Assembly (NCBI RefSeq): GCF_030406665.1 | Contig: NZ_CP129121.1 | Coordinates: forward strand, 2,790,001 to 2,854,000 | Direction of reading: 5' to 3' | Length of the DNA: 64,000 nucleotides | DNA from: Halomonas halophila | GTDB lineage: Bacteria; Pseudomonadota; Gammaproteobacteria; Pseudomonadales; Halomonadaceae | Shown: piece after piece, positions 1-8,156 of the stretch | How positions within the stretch are numbered: position 1 is the stretch's first letter | How the letters are laid out: each line of letters starts with the position of its first letter | Made by a program: the position numbers and the translations under genes | The notes under the pieces: model-generated | Database searches by the model: none | What the model was told of the DNA's origin: nothing | The model's input: only the letters and a program-made list of their open reading frames with translations

Positions 1-233
1 CCGATCAGCGGCTGCTGGCCGACCACACCCTTGCCGCGCACCTCCTGGGTCTCGCCGCTGCTCTGGGTGATCTTCCAGTGGCGCGCCAGCAGCTGCATGC
101 TGTGGCCGGAGTGATTGTGCACGGTGATGGTATAGCTGAACACGAAGCGCTCTTCTTCGGGGGCGGACTCGTCCGCCTGGAAGGCCGGCTCCACGTCGAC
201 ATGGATATCGTCGCCCAGGATCGATGTCGTCAT
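1..233 (-). CDS. apaG: ApaG protein, 3' end cut by window edge
   Basis: This is the N-terminal 77 codons of ApaG, a small beta-sandwich (fibronectin-III-like) protein of poorly defined role, often linked to the ApaH Ap4A hydrolase. The translation starts MTTSILGDDIHVDVEP and carries the family signature FSYTITVHNHSGHSMQLLARHW followed by a QSSGETQEVRGKGVVGQQP stretch. Its ATG overlaps the rsmA stop codon in an ATGA, so it is translationally coupled as the distal gene of the lptD-surA-pdxA-rsmA-apaG run, the same order as in Escherichia coli. The C-terminal third lies outside the window. The family is clear; the biochemical role is not. Confidence 0.9.
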   Translation of the reverse strand, partial: MTTSILGDDIHVDVEPAFQADESAPEEERFVFSYTITVHNHSGHSMQLLARHWKITQSSGETQEVRGKGVVGQQPLI

Positions 234-1042
234 GAGGCGCCGCCCTCCTCGGCCAGGTGGTTGGCGATGCGCACGAACTCCGCCACGCTCAGGGTCTGGG
301 GCCGCCGGCTCGGCTCGATGCCGAGCGCCTCCAGGGCCACGGCGTCGATCCGTCCCTTGAGGTTGTTGCGCAGCGTCTTGCGGCGCTGGGCGAAGGCCTC
401 GCGCACCACCTCGAACAGCAGCGTCTCGTCGCGGGCGACATCCGGCATCTCGGCGTGGGGGGTCAGGCGCACGATGGCCGAATCCACCTTGGGCCGCGGC
501 ACGAAGGACTCCGGCGGCACGATGAACAGCGACTCGACCGTGCAGTAGTACTGGGCCAGCACCGAGAGGCGGCCGCGCTCGCCGCCCCCGGGCGGGGCCG
601 CCAGGCGGTCGACGACCTCCTTCTGCAGCATGAAGTGCATGTCGGCCACGGCGTCGCCGGCCTGGAGCAGGTGGGAGATCAGCGGCGTGGAGATGTTGTA
701 GGGCAGGTTGCCCACCACCCGCAGCGCCGGGCCATCGCCACGCAGTTCGCGGAAGTCGACCTTGAGCGCGTCGCCCTCGTGGATCACGAAGCCCGGCTGG
801 TCGAAGAACTGCACGCGCAGGCCGGGAATCAGGTCACGGTCGAGCTCGATGACCTCGAGATGGCCGCCCGCCGCCTCCAGCAGCGGCTCGGTGAGGGCGC
901 CCTGGCCGGGGCCGATCTCCACCAGGCGCTCGCCGGGGCGGGCGCCGATGGCGCGCACCAGCCGCGAGATGATGCCGGGGTCGCGCAGGAAGTTCTGGCC
1001 GAAGCGCTTGCGGGCGCGATGACCCTGGGGGCGGGATGCCAT
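230..1042 (-). CDS. rsmA: 16S rRNA dimethyladenosine transferase RsmA (KsgA)
   Basis: RsmA dimethylates the two adjacent adenosines in helix 45 near the 3' end of 16S rRNA (A1518 and A1519 in E. coli numbering), a late checkpoint in small-subunit assembly. The 270-residue product has the family opening RKRFGQNFL (residues 11-19), the SAM-binding loop VEIGPGQGALT (41-51), an acidic ELDRD (66-70) and the catalytic motif NLPYNIS (112-118). Length is normal for the family. It lies 36 bp after pdxA and overlaps apaG by 4 bp, so it is probably in the lptD-surA-pdxA operon. Confidence 0.97.
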   Translation of the reverse strand: MASRPQGHRARKRFGQNFLRDPGIISRLVRAIGARPGERLVEIGPGQGALTEPLLEAAGGHLEVIELDRDLIPGLRVQFFDQPGFVIHEGDALKVDFRELRGDGPALRVVGNLPYNISTPLISHLLQAGDAVADMHFMLQKEVVDRLAAPPGGGERGRLSVLAQYYCTVESLFIVPPESFVPRPKVDSAIVRLTPHAEMPDVARDETLLFEVVREAFAQRRKTLRNNLKGRIDAVALEALGIEPSRRPQTLSVAEFVRIANHLAEEGGAS

Positions 1043-1078
1043 GCGTCTGTCCTTCTGTTCGAATCGGGGATGCCGCGC

Positions 1079-2134
1079 TCAGTCACGAGCGGCGCGGCGG
1101 GCCATGTCGGCGGCCAGCGCCTCGGCCACCGCCAGGCTGCCGGGATCGGCGCGGCCGCTGCCGGCCAGGTCGAGGGCGGTGCCGTGGTCCACCGAGGTGC
1201 GCACCAGCGGCAGGCCCAGGGTGATATTGGCGGCGCGGCCGAAGCCGGCGTACTTGAGCACCGGCAGGCCCTGATCATGATACATCGCCAGCACGGCGTC
1301 GGCCTCGGCCAGGTGGCGCGGGGTGAACAGGGTATCCGCCGGCAGCGGCCCGTCAAGGGTCAGGCCCTCGCGACGCAGCGCCGCGAGCGTCGGCACGATC
1401 ACCTCGAGCTCCTCGCGACCGAGGTGGCCGCCCTCCCCGGCGTGGGGGTTGAGGCCGCAGACGGCGATGCGCGGCGCGGCCAGACCGAACCAGCGGCGCA
1501 GGTCGGCGTCGAGGATGCGAAGGATGCGGGTCAGCCGCTCGGGCGTCACCGCGTCGCTCACCTCGCGCAGCGGCAGGTGGGTGGTGGCGAGCGCCACGCG
1601 CAGCGACCGCGGGCCCTGCCAGTCTGGGCCGGTCGCATGCAGGGCACGGTCGGTGGCGAGCATCATCACCACCTCGTCGACGCCGCAGGCGTCGCGCAGG
1701 TATTCGGTGTGGCCGGTGAAGTCGGCGTGGCCGGCCTCGCGGATCACCGCCTTGTGCAGCGGAGCGGTGACGATCCCGGCGGCCTCGCCTGCCCGGCAAC
1801 CGGCGACGGCACGATCCAGCGTCTCGAGCACGTAGTCGCCGTTGCGGATATCCAGCACCCCGGGGCGACTGGGCGCGGCGAGCGCCACCGGCCACACGGG
1901 CAAGCGCCCGGGCCGGGTCTCGGGCACCGGCTCGCCCGGTGCCAGCTCGACGATCTCGAGCGCCCGCCCCAGGGCCTCGGCCCGCTCGGCGAGCAATCCG
2001 GCATCGCCCACCGCCACTCGGCGGTGCCCCGGGGTCGTGCCGGTGGCACCGTCGGTGGCCAGCATCACCGCGAGCTCGGGGCCGATGCCGGCCGGCTCGC
2101 CGGTGGTCAGGGCGATGACGGGCGCATCGCTCAT
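1079..2134 (-). CDS. pdxA: 4-hydroxythreonine-4-phosphate dehydrogenase
   Basis: PdxA oxidises 4-phosphohydroxy-L-threonine with NAD in the DXP-dependent pyridoxal phosphate pathway, acting as a cytosolic metal-dependent dimer. The sequence opens with ALTTGEPAGIGPEL. The three metal-ligand histidines known for the family are at H186 (TTHLPL), H231 (NPHAGEGG) and H286 (YHDQGLPVLKY), and FTGHTEYL (139-146) supplies the phosphate-site region. At 351 residues it is slightly longer than E. coli PdxA, mainly through short loops. Its start overlaps the surA stop (ATGA), which indicates coupling. Confidence 0.97.
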   Translation of the reverse strand: MSDAPVIALTTGEPAGIGPELAVMLATDGATGTTPGHRRVAVGDAGLLAERAEALGRALEIVELAPGEPVPETRPGRLPVWPVALAAPSRPGVLDIRNGDYVLETLDRAVAGCRAGEAAGIVTAPLHKAVIREAGHADFTGHTEYLRDACGVDEVVMMLATDRALHATGPDWQGPRSLRVALATTHLPLREVSDAVTPERLTRILRILDADLRRWFGLAAPRIAVCGLNPHAGEGGHLGREELEVIVPTLAALRREGLTLDGPLPADTLFTPRHLAEADAVLAMYHDQGLPVLKYAGFGRAANITLGLPLVRTSVDHGTALDLAGSGRADPGSLAVAEALAADMARRAARD

Positions 2135-2769
2135 GCGCCGGGCTCGAGACGCTCGTCGACGAAGGCCTCGCTGCGGATCTCCTGGATCCAGTCTTCCATC
2201 TCGTCATTGGCCTTGCGCTGGAACAATGCCTGGCGCGCCTGATCGCGGCTCATGCCGGCGCCCTGCTGCTCGATGAAGCGGTCGACCTCGCGCTCGGAGA
2301 GGCTGACCCGACCGCCCACGCGGCGCTGCTGCAGCTCGCGCATCAAAAGCTCGCGACGCACCTGGTCACGCACCACGCCGAGCGACAGGCCGTCGGCCTC
2401 CAGGGCGTCGGCGAACTGGTCCAGGGTCATGTTGTTGCCCCGGGCGATGGCCCGTACCTGACGATTGAGCTCGGTGTCGTCGACGCTCAGATTGGCCTCG
2501 CGGGCCATCTGCAGCTGGATCTCCTCGACGATCAGGCGGTCGAGCACCTGCTCGCGCAGCACCTGGTCCGGCGGCAGGTCGACGCCCTGGGCCCCGAGCT
2601 GTTGCTTGGTCTGGGTGAAGCGGTCCTCGAGCTGGGAGGCCATGATGGCGCCGTCGTTGACCACCGCCACGATACGGTCCAGGGGCTGGCGCGCCTGGGC
2701 CAGCCCGGTCAGGGGCGCGGCCCCCAGCAGCAGGGCCAGCAGCAGGGTGGCGAAGTGTCGGCTGCGCAT
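2131..2769 (-). CDS. surA: SurA-type periplasmic chaperone lacking both parvulin domains
   Basis: SurA escorts unfolded outer-membrane proteins across the periplasm. The product has a signal peptide (MRSRHFATLLLALLLGAAPL, cleavage near AQA), then the N-terminal chaperone domain (IVAVVNDGAIMASQLEDRF through RGNNMTLDQFADALEADGL and LMRELQQRRVGGRVSL). At about residue 170 it passes directly into the C-terminal helix (ALFQRKANDEMEDWIQEIRS). In E. coli SurA (about 430 residues) two parvulin PPIase domains sit between these blocks. Here, at 212 residues, both are absent while the frame stays open. The start is fixed by the signal peptide; the frame stays open upstream into lptD, which is irrelevant. 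From family knowledge, the N- and C-terminal parts carry most chaperone activity, so this is probably a functional minimal SurA. Confidence 0.88.
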   Translation of the reverse strand: MRSRHFATLLLALLLGAAPLTGLAQARQPLDRIVAVVNDGAIMASQLEDRFTQTKQQLGAQGVDLPPDQVLREQVLDRLIVEEIQLQMAREANLSVDDTELNRQVRAIARGNNMTLDQFADALEADGLSLGVVRDQVRRELLMRELQQRRVGGRVSLSEREVDRFIEQQGAGMSRDQARQALFQRKANDEMEDWIQEIRSEAFVDERLEPGA

Positions 2770-2858
2770 GTCGGTGTTTCCTCTCTTTCGATATCGGATG
2801 TCTCGTGGCGGCCGGCGAGCGACCGCCACGAAGTGGCAGGCGGGGCGCCGGCCGCGGC

Positions 2859-5342
2859 TCAGCGTGCGCCGAAGGCGGTACTGCGATAGCCCGGCACGGC
2901 GCCGTCGAAGTAGCTGGCCGCGTCTCCGCCGATGCCGCCCAGGCCCTTGAACACGAAGCGCAGGAAGAACCCGCGATCGGTGGTGTCGTCTTCGATGGTG
3001 TTCGCGGTGCCCTCGTCGTCGACCCACTCGCGCCACACCAGCTGCAGACCATAGCAGCAGTCGTTCCACTGCACACCCGCCATCTGCTCGAGGCTGCGGT
3101 CGTTGGTGTTGTCGTAGACGAAGCGACCGATCAGGTCGACCTGTGGCCCGACCCGGTAGGCCCCGGAGACGTCGAACTCCTCGCGGTTGTAGCCGAGCCG
3201 GTCCTCGAAGTCGTCCTCGGAGACGTCGAAGCCCTGAAGCTGCCAGCGATAGCCCAGGTTGAGCACGTGGCCGGCATCGGCACGGTACTGCAGGTCCCAG
3301 CTGGCCTGCTCGGTACGCGATTCCTTGTCGTCGTACAGCCACTGCCAGCGCGTGCGCCACTCGTCGCTCAGCCGCCAGTTCAGGCGGGTCACCAGCGGCG
3401 AGCGGTCGCGGGTGGCATCGTAATACTCGTAGGAGTCCTCATCCCTCGGCAGGGTATCGGGATCGCCGGCCATGTCGATATGGCGATCCTCGAAGTAGAG
3501 CGCCTGGCCGAGGCCCAGCGACAGCCGCTCGCGGCCGCTCTCGTCCTCCAACAGGCGACTCTCGACGCCATAGGACAGGCGATTGAGGTCGCCCACCCGG
3601 TCGCCACCGGAGAAGCGGTCCGGCGACCACAGCTGTTGCCAGGAGAAATTGCGCTCGCCGGTGTCGAAGTCCGGGAACTCGCTCTGGTCCTCGGCCGGCA
3701 CGTAGGCGTAGTTGAGCCGCGGTTCCAGGGTCTGACGGTAGGCGCCACCGCCGACGTCGAGGTCGCGCTCGAACACCAGCCCGCCGTCGACGGAGGTCAC
3801 CGGCACGGTCAGCGACGGCGTGTCGCTGCGTCCGGGGGTAGTCTCGCGATTGTCGTAGTCGAGGTCGTAGGAGCGATGGGCCAGCTCGACGCGGGGCTCG
3901 AGGTAGCCCCAGCTCTGGTCGAAGCGCCAGCCCACGGCCGGATCCAGCCTGAGCCGGGTGCCGTTGGCCGCCTCGCGTTCCGAGATCTGCCGACGACCGT
4001 CCTTGAAGTCATACCAGCCGTCGTCGTCCGTATGCACGTCGCGCCAGAAGTAGGTCAGGTTGGAGGCCCACTCCTCGTAGAAGCCATTGTCCTGGGACCA
4101 GCGCGCCCGGGCATCCAGGCTCGGCAGGCGGTAGAAGGGCTTGTCGCCCTCTTTCAGAGGATCATCGAGCCGCTGGTACCCCTGGGCCTTGGCCTGCAGG
4201 CGCCAGACATCGCCGCGATAGTCGAGCCGGGCCAGCCGTGACAGGTGGTCGGTGTCCTGCTCGGCGAAGTCGCGGCCGAAGTCGTCGAAGTAGGCGCCGT
4301 CGCTGGCCGCGCCGTAGCGCAGCCGGTAGTCGGTACGCTCGTCGAAACGCCCGGCGTGACGGAAGTCCAGGTACCAGCGCTCATCGCCGTTCTCGAGACG
4401 GGAGCCGTTCGAGGCCTCGTCGCCGGCACGCTTGTCGTCGGCGATGTAGGCCCCCTCGATGGTGCCGGCGTCGGACGGAAAGAGATAGCGATACTCGCCG
4501 CCCAGCAGCAGGCCACGATCGCTGATCCAGCGCGGGGTGAGGGTCGCGTCCTGGTCGGGGGCGATGTTCCAGTAGAAAGGCTGGGAATAGTCGAGCCCGC
4601 TGCCGGTGGCGCCGAGGGTCGGCCACAGGAAGCCGGTCTGGCGGCGCTCATCGAGCGGGAAGCGCACCCAGGGCCAGTAGAATACCGGCACGTGACCGAC
4701 CTCCAGGCGGGCGTGCTTGGCGGTGCCGAACCCCTGCTCGCGGTCCAGCAGGATGTCGTTGCCGACCAGGCGCCACAGCTCGCTGCCGGGCTCGCAGGTG
4801 GTGAAGCTGGCCTCGCGCAGCCGGTAGCGGCCGTCCTCGAGCCGGGCCAGGCGCACGGCATCACCACGCAGGCGCTGCTCATGGGCCACATAGTGGGCGG
4901 TATCGATGCTCGCCGCATCGCTTTCCAGCGAGAATTCGGCGGCGTCGCCGCGCACCAGCAGATTCTGGTCGCGCAGCGCCACCGGCCCCTCGGCCAGCAC
5001 CCGATCCCGGGACGCCGGCAGGTTGACCCGCGGCGCCTCGAGCTGGGTGTCGCCACGGCGCAGCACCACCTGGCCGCTGAGCCGGGTCTCCCCCTCGGCA
5101 CCGTACTCGCCGCTGTCCGCCTCGCTGGTGACCTGCCCCTCGGGCGGCGGGGCCAGACGATAGTCCGGCATCACGTAGCGCCCGCGGCATACGGCATCGG
5201 CCGGCCGGTCGGCGCCCCAGGGCTGCCAGTCCAGCCGATCGGCGGGCAGCGGCTCGGGGGGCGCCGCCAGCAGAGGAGCGGCAATGATCAGGTTCGAGGT
5301 CACCAGACCTGCCAGGGCCGTCCGGGAGGGTCGCTTGGCCAT
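2859..5342 (-). CDS. lptD: LPS-assembly outer-membrane protein LptD
   Basis: LptD is the beta-barrel that, with lipoprotein LptE, inserts lipopolysaccharide into the outer leaflet. The 827-residue protein has a signal peptide ending near LLAA, an N-terminal OstA/jellyroll region (GETRLSGQVVLRRGDTQLEAPR, then VRGDAAEFSLES), and a long barrel rich in alternating aromatic strands (FYWPWVRFPLDERRQTGFLWP, DYSQPFYWNIAPDQDATLTP). Cysteines C52, C183, C762 and C763 reproduce the pattern that forms the non-consecutive disulfides of E. coli LptD. It heads the minus-strand operon with surA 89 bp downstream, a natural pairing because LptD is a SurA client. Confidence 0.97.
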   Translation of the reverse strand: MAKRPSRTALAGLVTSNLIIAAPLLAAPPEPLPADRLDWQPWGADRPADAVCRGRYVMPDYRLAPPPEGQVTSEADSGEYGAEGETRLSGQVVLRRGDTQLEAPRVNLPASRDRVLAEGPVALRDQNLLVRGDAAEFSLESDAASIDTAHYVAHEQRLRGDAVRLARLEDGRYRLREASFTTCEPGSELWRLVGNDILLDREQGFGTAKHARLEVGHVPVFYWPWVRFPLDERRQTGFLWPTLGATGSGLDYSQPFYWNIAPDQDATLTPRWISDRGLLLGGEYRYLFPSDAGTIEGAYIADDKRAGDEASNGSRLENGDERWYLDFRHAGRFDERTDYRLRYGAASDGAYFDDFGRDFAEQDTDHLSRLARLDYRGDVWRLQAKAQGYQRLDDPLKEGDKPFYRLPSLDARARWSQDNGFYEEWASNLTYFWRDVHTDDDGWYDFKDGRRQISEREAANGTRLRLDPAVGWRFDQSWGYLEPRVELAHRSYDLDYDNRETTPGRSDTPSLTVPVTSVDGGLVFERDLDVGGGAYRQTLEPRLNYAYVPAEDQSEFPDFDTGERNFSWQQLWSPDRFSGGDRVGDLNRLSYGVESRLLEDESGRERLSLGLGQALYFEDRHIDMAGDPDTLPRDEDSYEYYDATRDRSPLVTRLNWRLSDEWRTRWQWLYDDKESRTEQASWDLQYRADAGHVLNLGYRWQLQGFDVSEDDFEDRLGYNREEFDVSGAYRVGPQVDLIGRFVYDNTNDRSLEQMAGVQWNDCCYGLQLVWREWVDDEGTANTIEDDTTDRGFFLRFVFKGLGGIGGDAASYFDGAVPGYRSTAFGAR

Positions 5343-5502
5343 GTTCCACGATGTCCTTGGCGGAGTGAATCGGTATTATACAGGCCCCATGCGACCTGTC
5401 CCGCCGACGAGTCCCTGTCACGCCGACGCTGTCGGGCCTCAGCATGCGGCGACGCTTCGGGGCCGTCAACCGAGCCCCGCCACCGGACATCGAGAGGTGA
5501 TG

Positions 5503-6549
5503 ATGCCAGAGGCCGATGCCCTCGCCCGCCAGACGCCGCTGCGCCACTGGATCGCGCAGTGCCATGGACTCGACCCGCAGGCCCTGGACCTGCGCCTGGC
5601 CGCCGGCGATGCCAGCTTTCGCCGCTACTATCGGCTGACACTGCCCGACGGCGCCACACGAATGCTGATGGACGCGCCGCCGGACCGCGAGGACAGCACG
5701 CCCTTCGTGGCCATCGACCGGGCCTGGGAAGCCGCCGGCCTGCCGGTGCCGCACCTGCACGCCGTGGACCTCGACGCCGGCTTCCTGGAGCTCGACGATC
5801 TCGGCGACACGCCGCTGCAGACCCGCTTCCGCGGCGATAACGACCCGGCCACCCTGGCCTGGCACGAGCGCGCCCTGACGCTCATCCATGAGCTTCAGAA
5901 CCGCGCCGCGCCGGACGCGCTGCCGGCCTACGACGCCGCCCTGCTCGGCCGCGAGCTCGACCTCTTCCCCGAATGGTGCCTGTCGCGCTGGCTCGACGTC
6001 GCCCCACCGCCCGGCTGGAACGCCCTGCGCCAGGCGCTGATCGCGTCCGCGCTGAACCAGCCCGTGGTCACCGTGCATCGCGACTATGACGCCATGAACC
6101 TGATGGTGGCCGACGAGGCGCTCTACCTGATCGACTTCCAGGACGCCGTGGCAGGTCCCATCAGCTACGATCTGATCTCGCTGCTCCACGGCCGCTACTG
6201 CCGCTTCGACGCCGCGCGGCGCACCGAGTGGATCGAGGGCTTTCGCGCGCGGGCGGTGGCCGACGGCCGCCTCGATGCCGAGATCGATGCGGCCGGCTTC
6301 CACGCCCGGGTGGCCGCCATGGCTGCCCAGCGCGCGCTCAAGGTGCTGGGCATCTTCTGCCGGCTGACCCTGCGCGACCATCGCGACGGTTATCTCGCCC
6401 GCCTGCCGCACTTCCTCGCCCATCTCGAGGACGCCCTGGCCGAGCTCGACGGTCACGACGCCTTCAGGGCCTGGCTCGCCGACGTCTTCCGCCCCGCCAT
6501 GGCGGCGAAGCTGGACGAGGACGGCATCGACCGGGAGGGCGCGGCATGA
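5503..6549 (+). CDS. amgK: N-acetylmuramate/N-acetylglucosamine kinase, AmgK type
   Basis: AmgK phosphorylates the anomeric carbon of N-acetylmuramate (and GlcNAc) in the cell-wall recycling route that bypasses de novo UDP-MurNAc synthesis. The 348-residue protein is an aminoglycoside-phosphotransferase-fold kinase: GDASFRRYYRL (35-45) forms the nucleotide lip, HRDYDAMNLMV (192-202) is the catalytic loop and LIDFQDAV (209-216) the metal-binding DFG equivalent. Two in-frame ATGs occur (5500 and 5503); the second is better spaced from GAGAGG. The stop overlaps the murU start (ATGA). Divergence from lptD next to murU is also seen in Pseudomonas, which supports this function over a generic phosphotransferase. 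Confidence 0.88.
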   Translation: MPEADALARQTPLRHWIAQCHGLDPQALDLRLAAGDASFRRYYRLTLPDGATRMLMDAPPDREDSTPFVAIDRAWEAAGLPVPHLHAVDLDAGFLELDDLGDTPLQTRFRGDNDPATLAWHERALTLIHELQNRAAPDALPAYDAALLGRELDLFPEWCLSRWLDVAPPPGWNALRQALIASALNQPVVTVHRDYDAMNLMVADEALYLIDFQDAVAGPISYDLISLLHGRYCRFDAARRTEWIEGFRARAVADGRLDAEIDAAGFHARVAAMAAQRALKVLGIFCRLTLRDHRDGYLARLPHFLAHLEDALAELDGHDAFRAWLADVFRPAMAAKLDEDGIDREGAA

Positions 6550-7220
6550 AGGCGATGATCCTGGCCGCCGGGCTCGGCACGCGCATGCGCCCGCTCACCG
6601 ACCACTGCCCCAAGCCGCTGCTGCCGGTGGCCGGCAAGCCGCTGATCGTTCATCACCTGGAACGCCTGGCCACGGCCGGTATCCGTGAAGTGGTGATCAA
6701 CGTCAGCTACCGCGCCGAGCAGATCATCGAGGCGCTGGGCGACGGCCACGAGTTCGGCGTGGACATCGCCTGGAGCCGCGAGGACGCGCCGCTGGAAACC
6801 GGCGGCGGCATTCGCCGCGCCCTACCCTTGCTCGGCGAGGCGCCGTTCTGGCTGGTCAACGGCGATGTCTGGTGCGATGTCACGCCCGACGCGCTCCCTC
6901 CGCTCGGCGACGACCTGGCCAACCTGGTGCTGGTGGACAATCCCGATCACCATCCCACCGGCGACTTTCACCTGGATGCCGGCGGTCGGGTGCATGCCGA
7001 GGGCGAGCCGCGGCTGACCTACGCCGGCCTGGCGCTGCTCGATCCGGCGCTGGTCGCCACTCAGACCGACGGTGCCTTCGCCCTGGCCCCGCTGCTGCGC
7101 GAGGCCATGGCGGCAGGCCGGGTCGCCGGCCATCATCATCGCGGCGCCTGGGTCGATGTCGGCACCCCGGCCCGCCTCGAGAGCCTGGATAGGGCCCTGC
7201 GCACCCAACTTCCTTCATGA
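6546..7220 (+). CDS. murU: N-acetylmuramate-alpha-1-phosphate uridylyltransferase MurU
   Basis: MurU converts MurNAc-1-phosphate and UTP into UDP-MurNAc, the step after AmgK. The 224-residue product begins with the sugar-nucleotidyltransferase signature ILAAGLGTRMRPLTDHCPKP followed by LLPVAGKPLIVHHLERL. It has the ETGGGIRRALP substrate-binding stretch and the metal-site FWLVNGDVW, ending with GAWVDVGTPARLESLD. Length matches known MurU (about 223). The 4-bp overlap with amgK indicates a two-gene operon. A related glucose-1-phosphate thymidylyl- or mannose-1-phosphate guanylyltransferase is less likely given the partner and short length. Confidence 0.9.
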   Translation: MKAMILAAGLGTRMRPLTDHCPKPLLPVAGKPLIVHHLERLATAGIREVVINVSYRAEQIIEALGDGHEFGVDIAWSREDAPLETGGGIRRALPLLGEAPFWLVNGDVWCDVTPDALPPLGDDLANLVLVDNPDHHPTGDFHLDAGGRVHAEGEPRLTYAGLALLDPALVATQTDGAFALAPLLREAMAAGRVAGHHHRGAWVDVGTPARLESLDRALRTQLPS

Positions 7221-7369
7221 CCCTCACGGGGCACCGGGGACAAGCCGAAGAGGAGCTCCGACGCCTGGGCGGCGCCGGGAGCCTGGAGGGACATACCCGT
7301 CGTGTCTCCTCGCCGGCTTGTCGACGGACAGCCTACCCATCGCCGGAGCCCTCCCGGGCTGAGCCGGTC

Positions 7370-7393
7370 GGCGCCAGCTGCTAAGCTGGCGCC
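7370..7393. other. Perfect 10-bp stem-loop between murU and osmC remnant
   Basis: Arms GGCGCCAGCT and AGCTGGCGCC flank a GCTA loop. It lies 150 bp after murU and 37 bp before the start of the osmC remnant. No U-tract follows on either strand, so it may be an operator or a weak terminator. The rest of 7221-7429 shows no coding pattern. Confidence 0.4.
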
Positions 7394-7429
7394 ATTCCAC
7401 TCTCTCACTGCACCAAGGAAACACCGCAC

Positions 7430-7522
7430 ATGAAAGCCAGCGTCAAATGGACAGACGGTCGCCAGTTCGTCGCCTGGGGATGTGGAAAGCTGGCAGCGGC
7501 CGCGGTGAAGCCACGCACTTAA
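7430..7522 (+). pseudogene. Remnant duplicate of the osmC 5' end
   Basis: An ATG preceded by CCAAGGAAA opens a 30-codon reading frame whose first 15 residues (MKASVKWTDGRQFVA) are identical to the start of the intact OsmC gene 115 bp downstream. Over those 45 bases there are five differences (one Ser codon AGC versus TCA, GTC/GTG, ACA/ACC) and all are synonymous. After codon 15 the similarity breaks, though a GGCAGCGGCC block still matches, and the frame ends at TAA (7520-7522). I read it as the relic of an older osmC paralogue reduced by deletion. A translated leader peptide is possible but unsupported. Confidence 0.65.
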
Positions 7523-7544
7523 TCAACAGCAAGGAAATCAGTTC

Positions 7545-7964
7545 ATGAAAGCCTCAGTGAAATGGACCGACGGTCGCCAGTTCGTCGCCGAAGCCGGCAG
7601 CGGCCACAGCGTGGTCATCGACGGTCCGCCCGACCACGGCGGCCGCAACACCGGCCCGCGCCCGATGGAAATGCTGCTGATGGGCATGGGCGCCTGCACC
7701 TCCTTCGACGTGCTGGAGATCCTCGAGAAGTCGCGCGCCCCGGTGGCGGACTGTGTGGCCAGCATCGAGGCCGAGCGCGCCGACAGCGTGCCCAGCGTCT
7801 TTACCAAGATCCATATCCACTTCACCGTGAGCGGCCAGGGGCTCAAGGAGAAGCAGGTCAAGCGCGCCGTCGAGCTCTCCGCCGACAAGTACTGCAGCGC
7901 CTCGATCATGCTGGCCAAGGGCGGCGTGGAGGTGACCCACTCCTTCACCATCATCGAGGAGTAA
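7545..7964 (+). CDS. OsmC family peroxiredoxin-like protein (YhfA-type)
   Basis: OsmC/Ohr proteins reduce organic hydroperoxides through a pair of reactive cysteines. This 139-residue cytosolic protein has both: C51 in GMGACTSFDVLEIL and C117 in ADKYCSASIML. The short form with a PRPMEMLLMGMGAC stretch resembles the YhfA subgroup rather than classical Ohr. The start is set by AAGGAA 9 bases upstream and by agreement with the duplicated remnant just before it. It appears monocistronic. Substrate cannot be told from sequence. Confidence 0.9.
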   Translation: MKASVKWTDGRQFVAEAGSGHSVVIDGPPDHGGRNTGPRPMEMLLMGMGACTSFDVLEILEKSRAPVADCVASIEAERADSVPSVFTKIHIHFTVSGQGLKEKQVKRAVELSADKYCSASIMLAKGGVEVTHSFTIIEE

Positions 7965-8031
7965 GCGAGCCTTCCCCCACGGCGCCCTGACGGCCGAGAC
8001 GCCAGGTCCGGCTCCCCGCCTGGCGGCGGCG

Positions 8032-8065
8032 AAAAAAAACCGTGGCGGCGGGTGCGCCGCCACGG
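8032..8065 (-). terminator. Rho-independent terminator facing the minus strand
   Basis: Stem CCGTGGCGGC/GCCGCCACGG (8040-8049 with 8056-8065), six-base loop, and an A8 run at 8032-8039 that becomes U8 on the minus transcript. Both flanking genes are on the plus strand, so it would stop antisense transcription coming from the speD/coq7 side, or read-through from the minus genes beyond. Confidence 0.75.
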
Positions 8066-8156
8066 TGGGCTGTGCATAATACGCGGCTCTCGATTGCCAG
8101 GGGTTCCGGCGACATCCGTCGGGATGACACTATCTGCCACTTTGGGAGGCTCGGAC

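Noticed and set aside
257..2242. Very long plus-strand frames opposite rsmA-pdxA-surA and opposite many other genes.
   Set aside because: They are mirror frames of GC-rich genes on the other strand with no domain, start signal or spacing of their own.
2770..3360. A continuous open frame extending surA upstream by about 200 codons.
   Set aside because: It runs through lptD in another phase, has arginine/proline-rich shadow composition, and the real surA begins at a typical signal peptide (2769).
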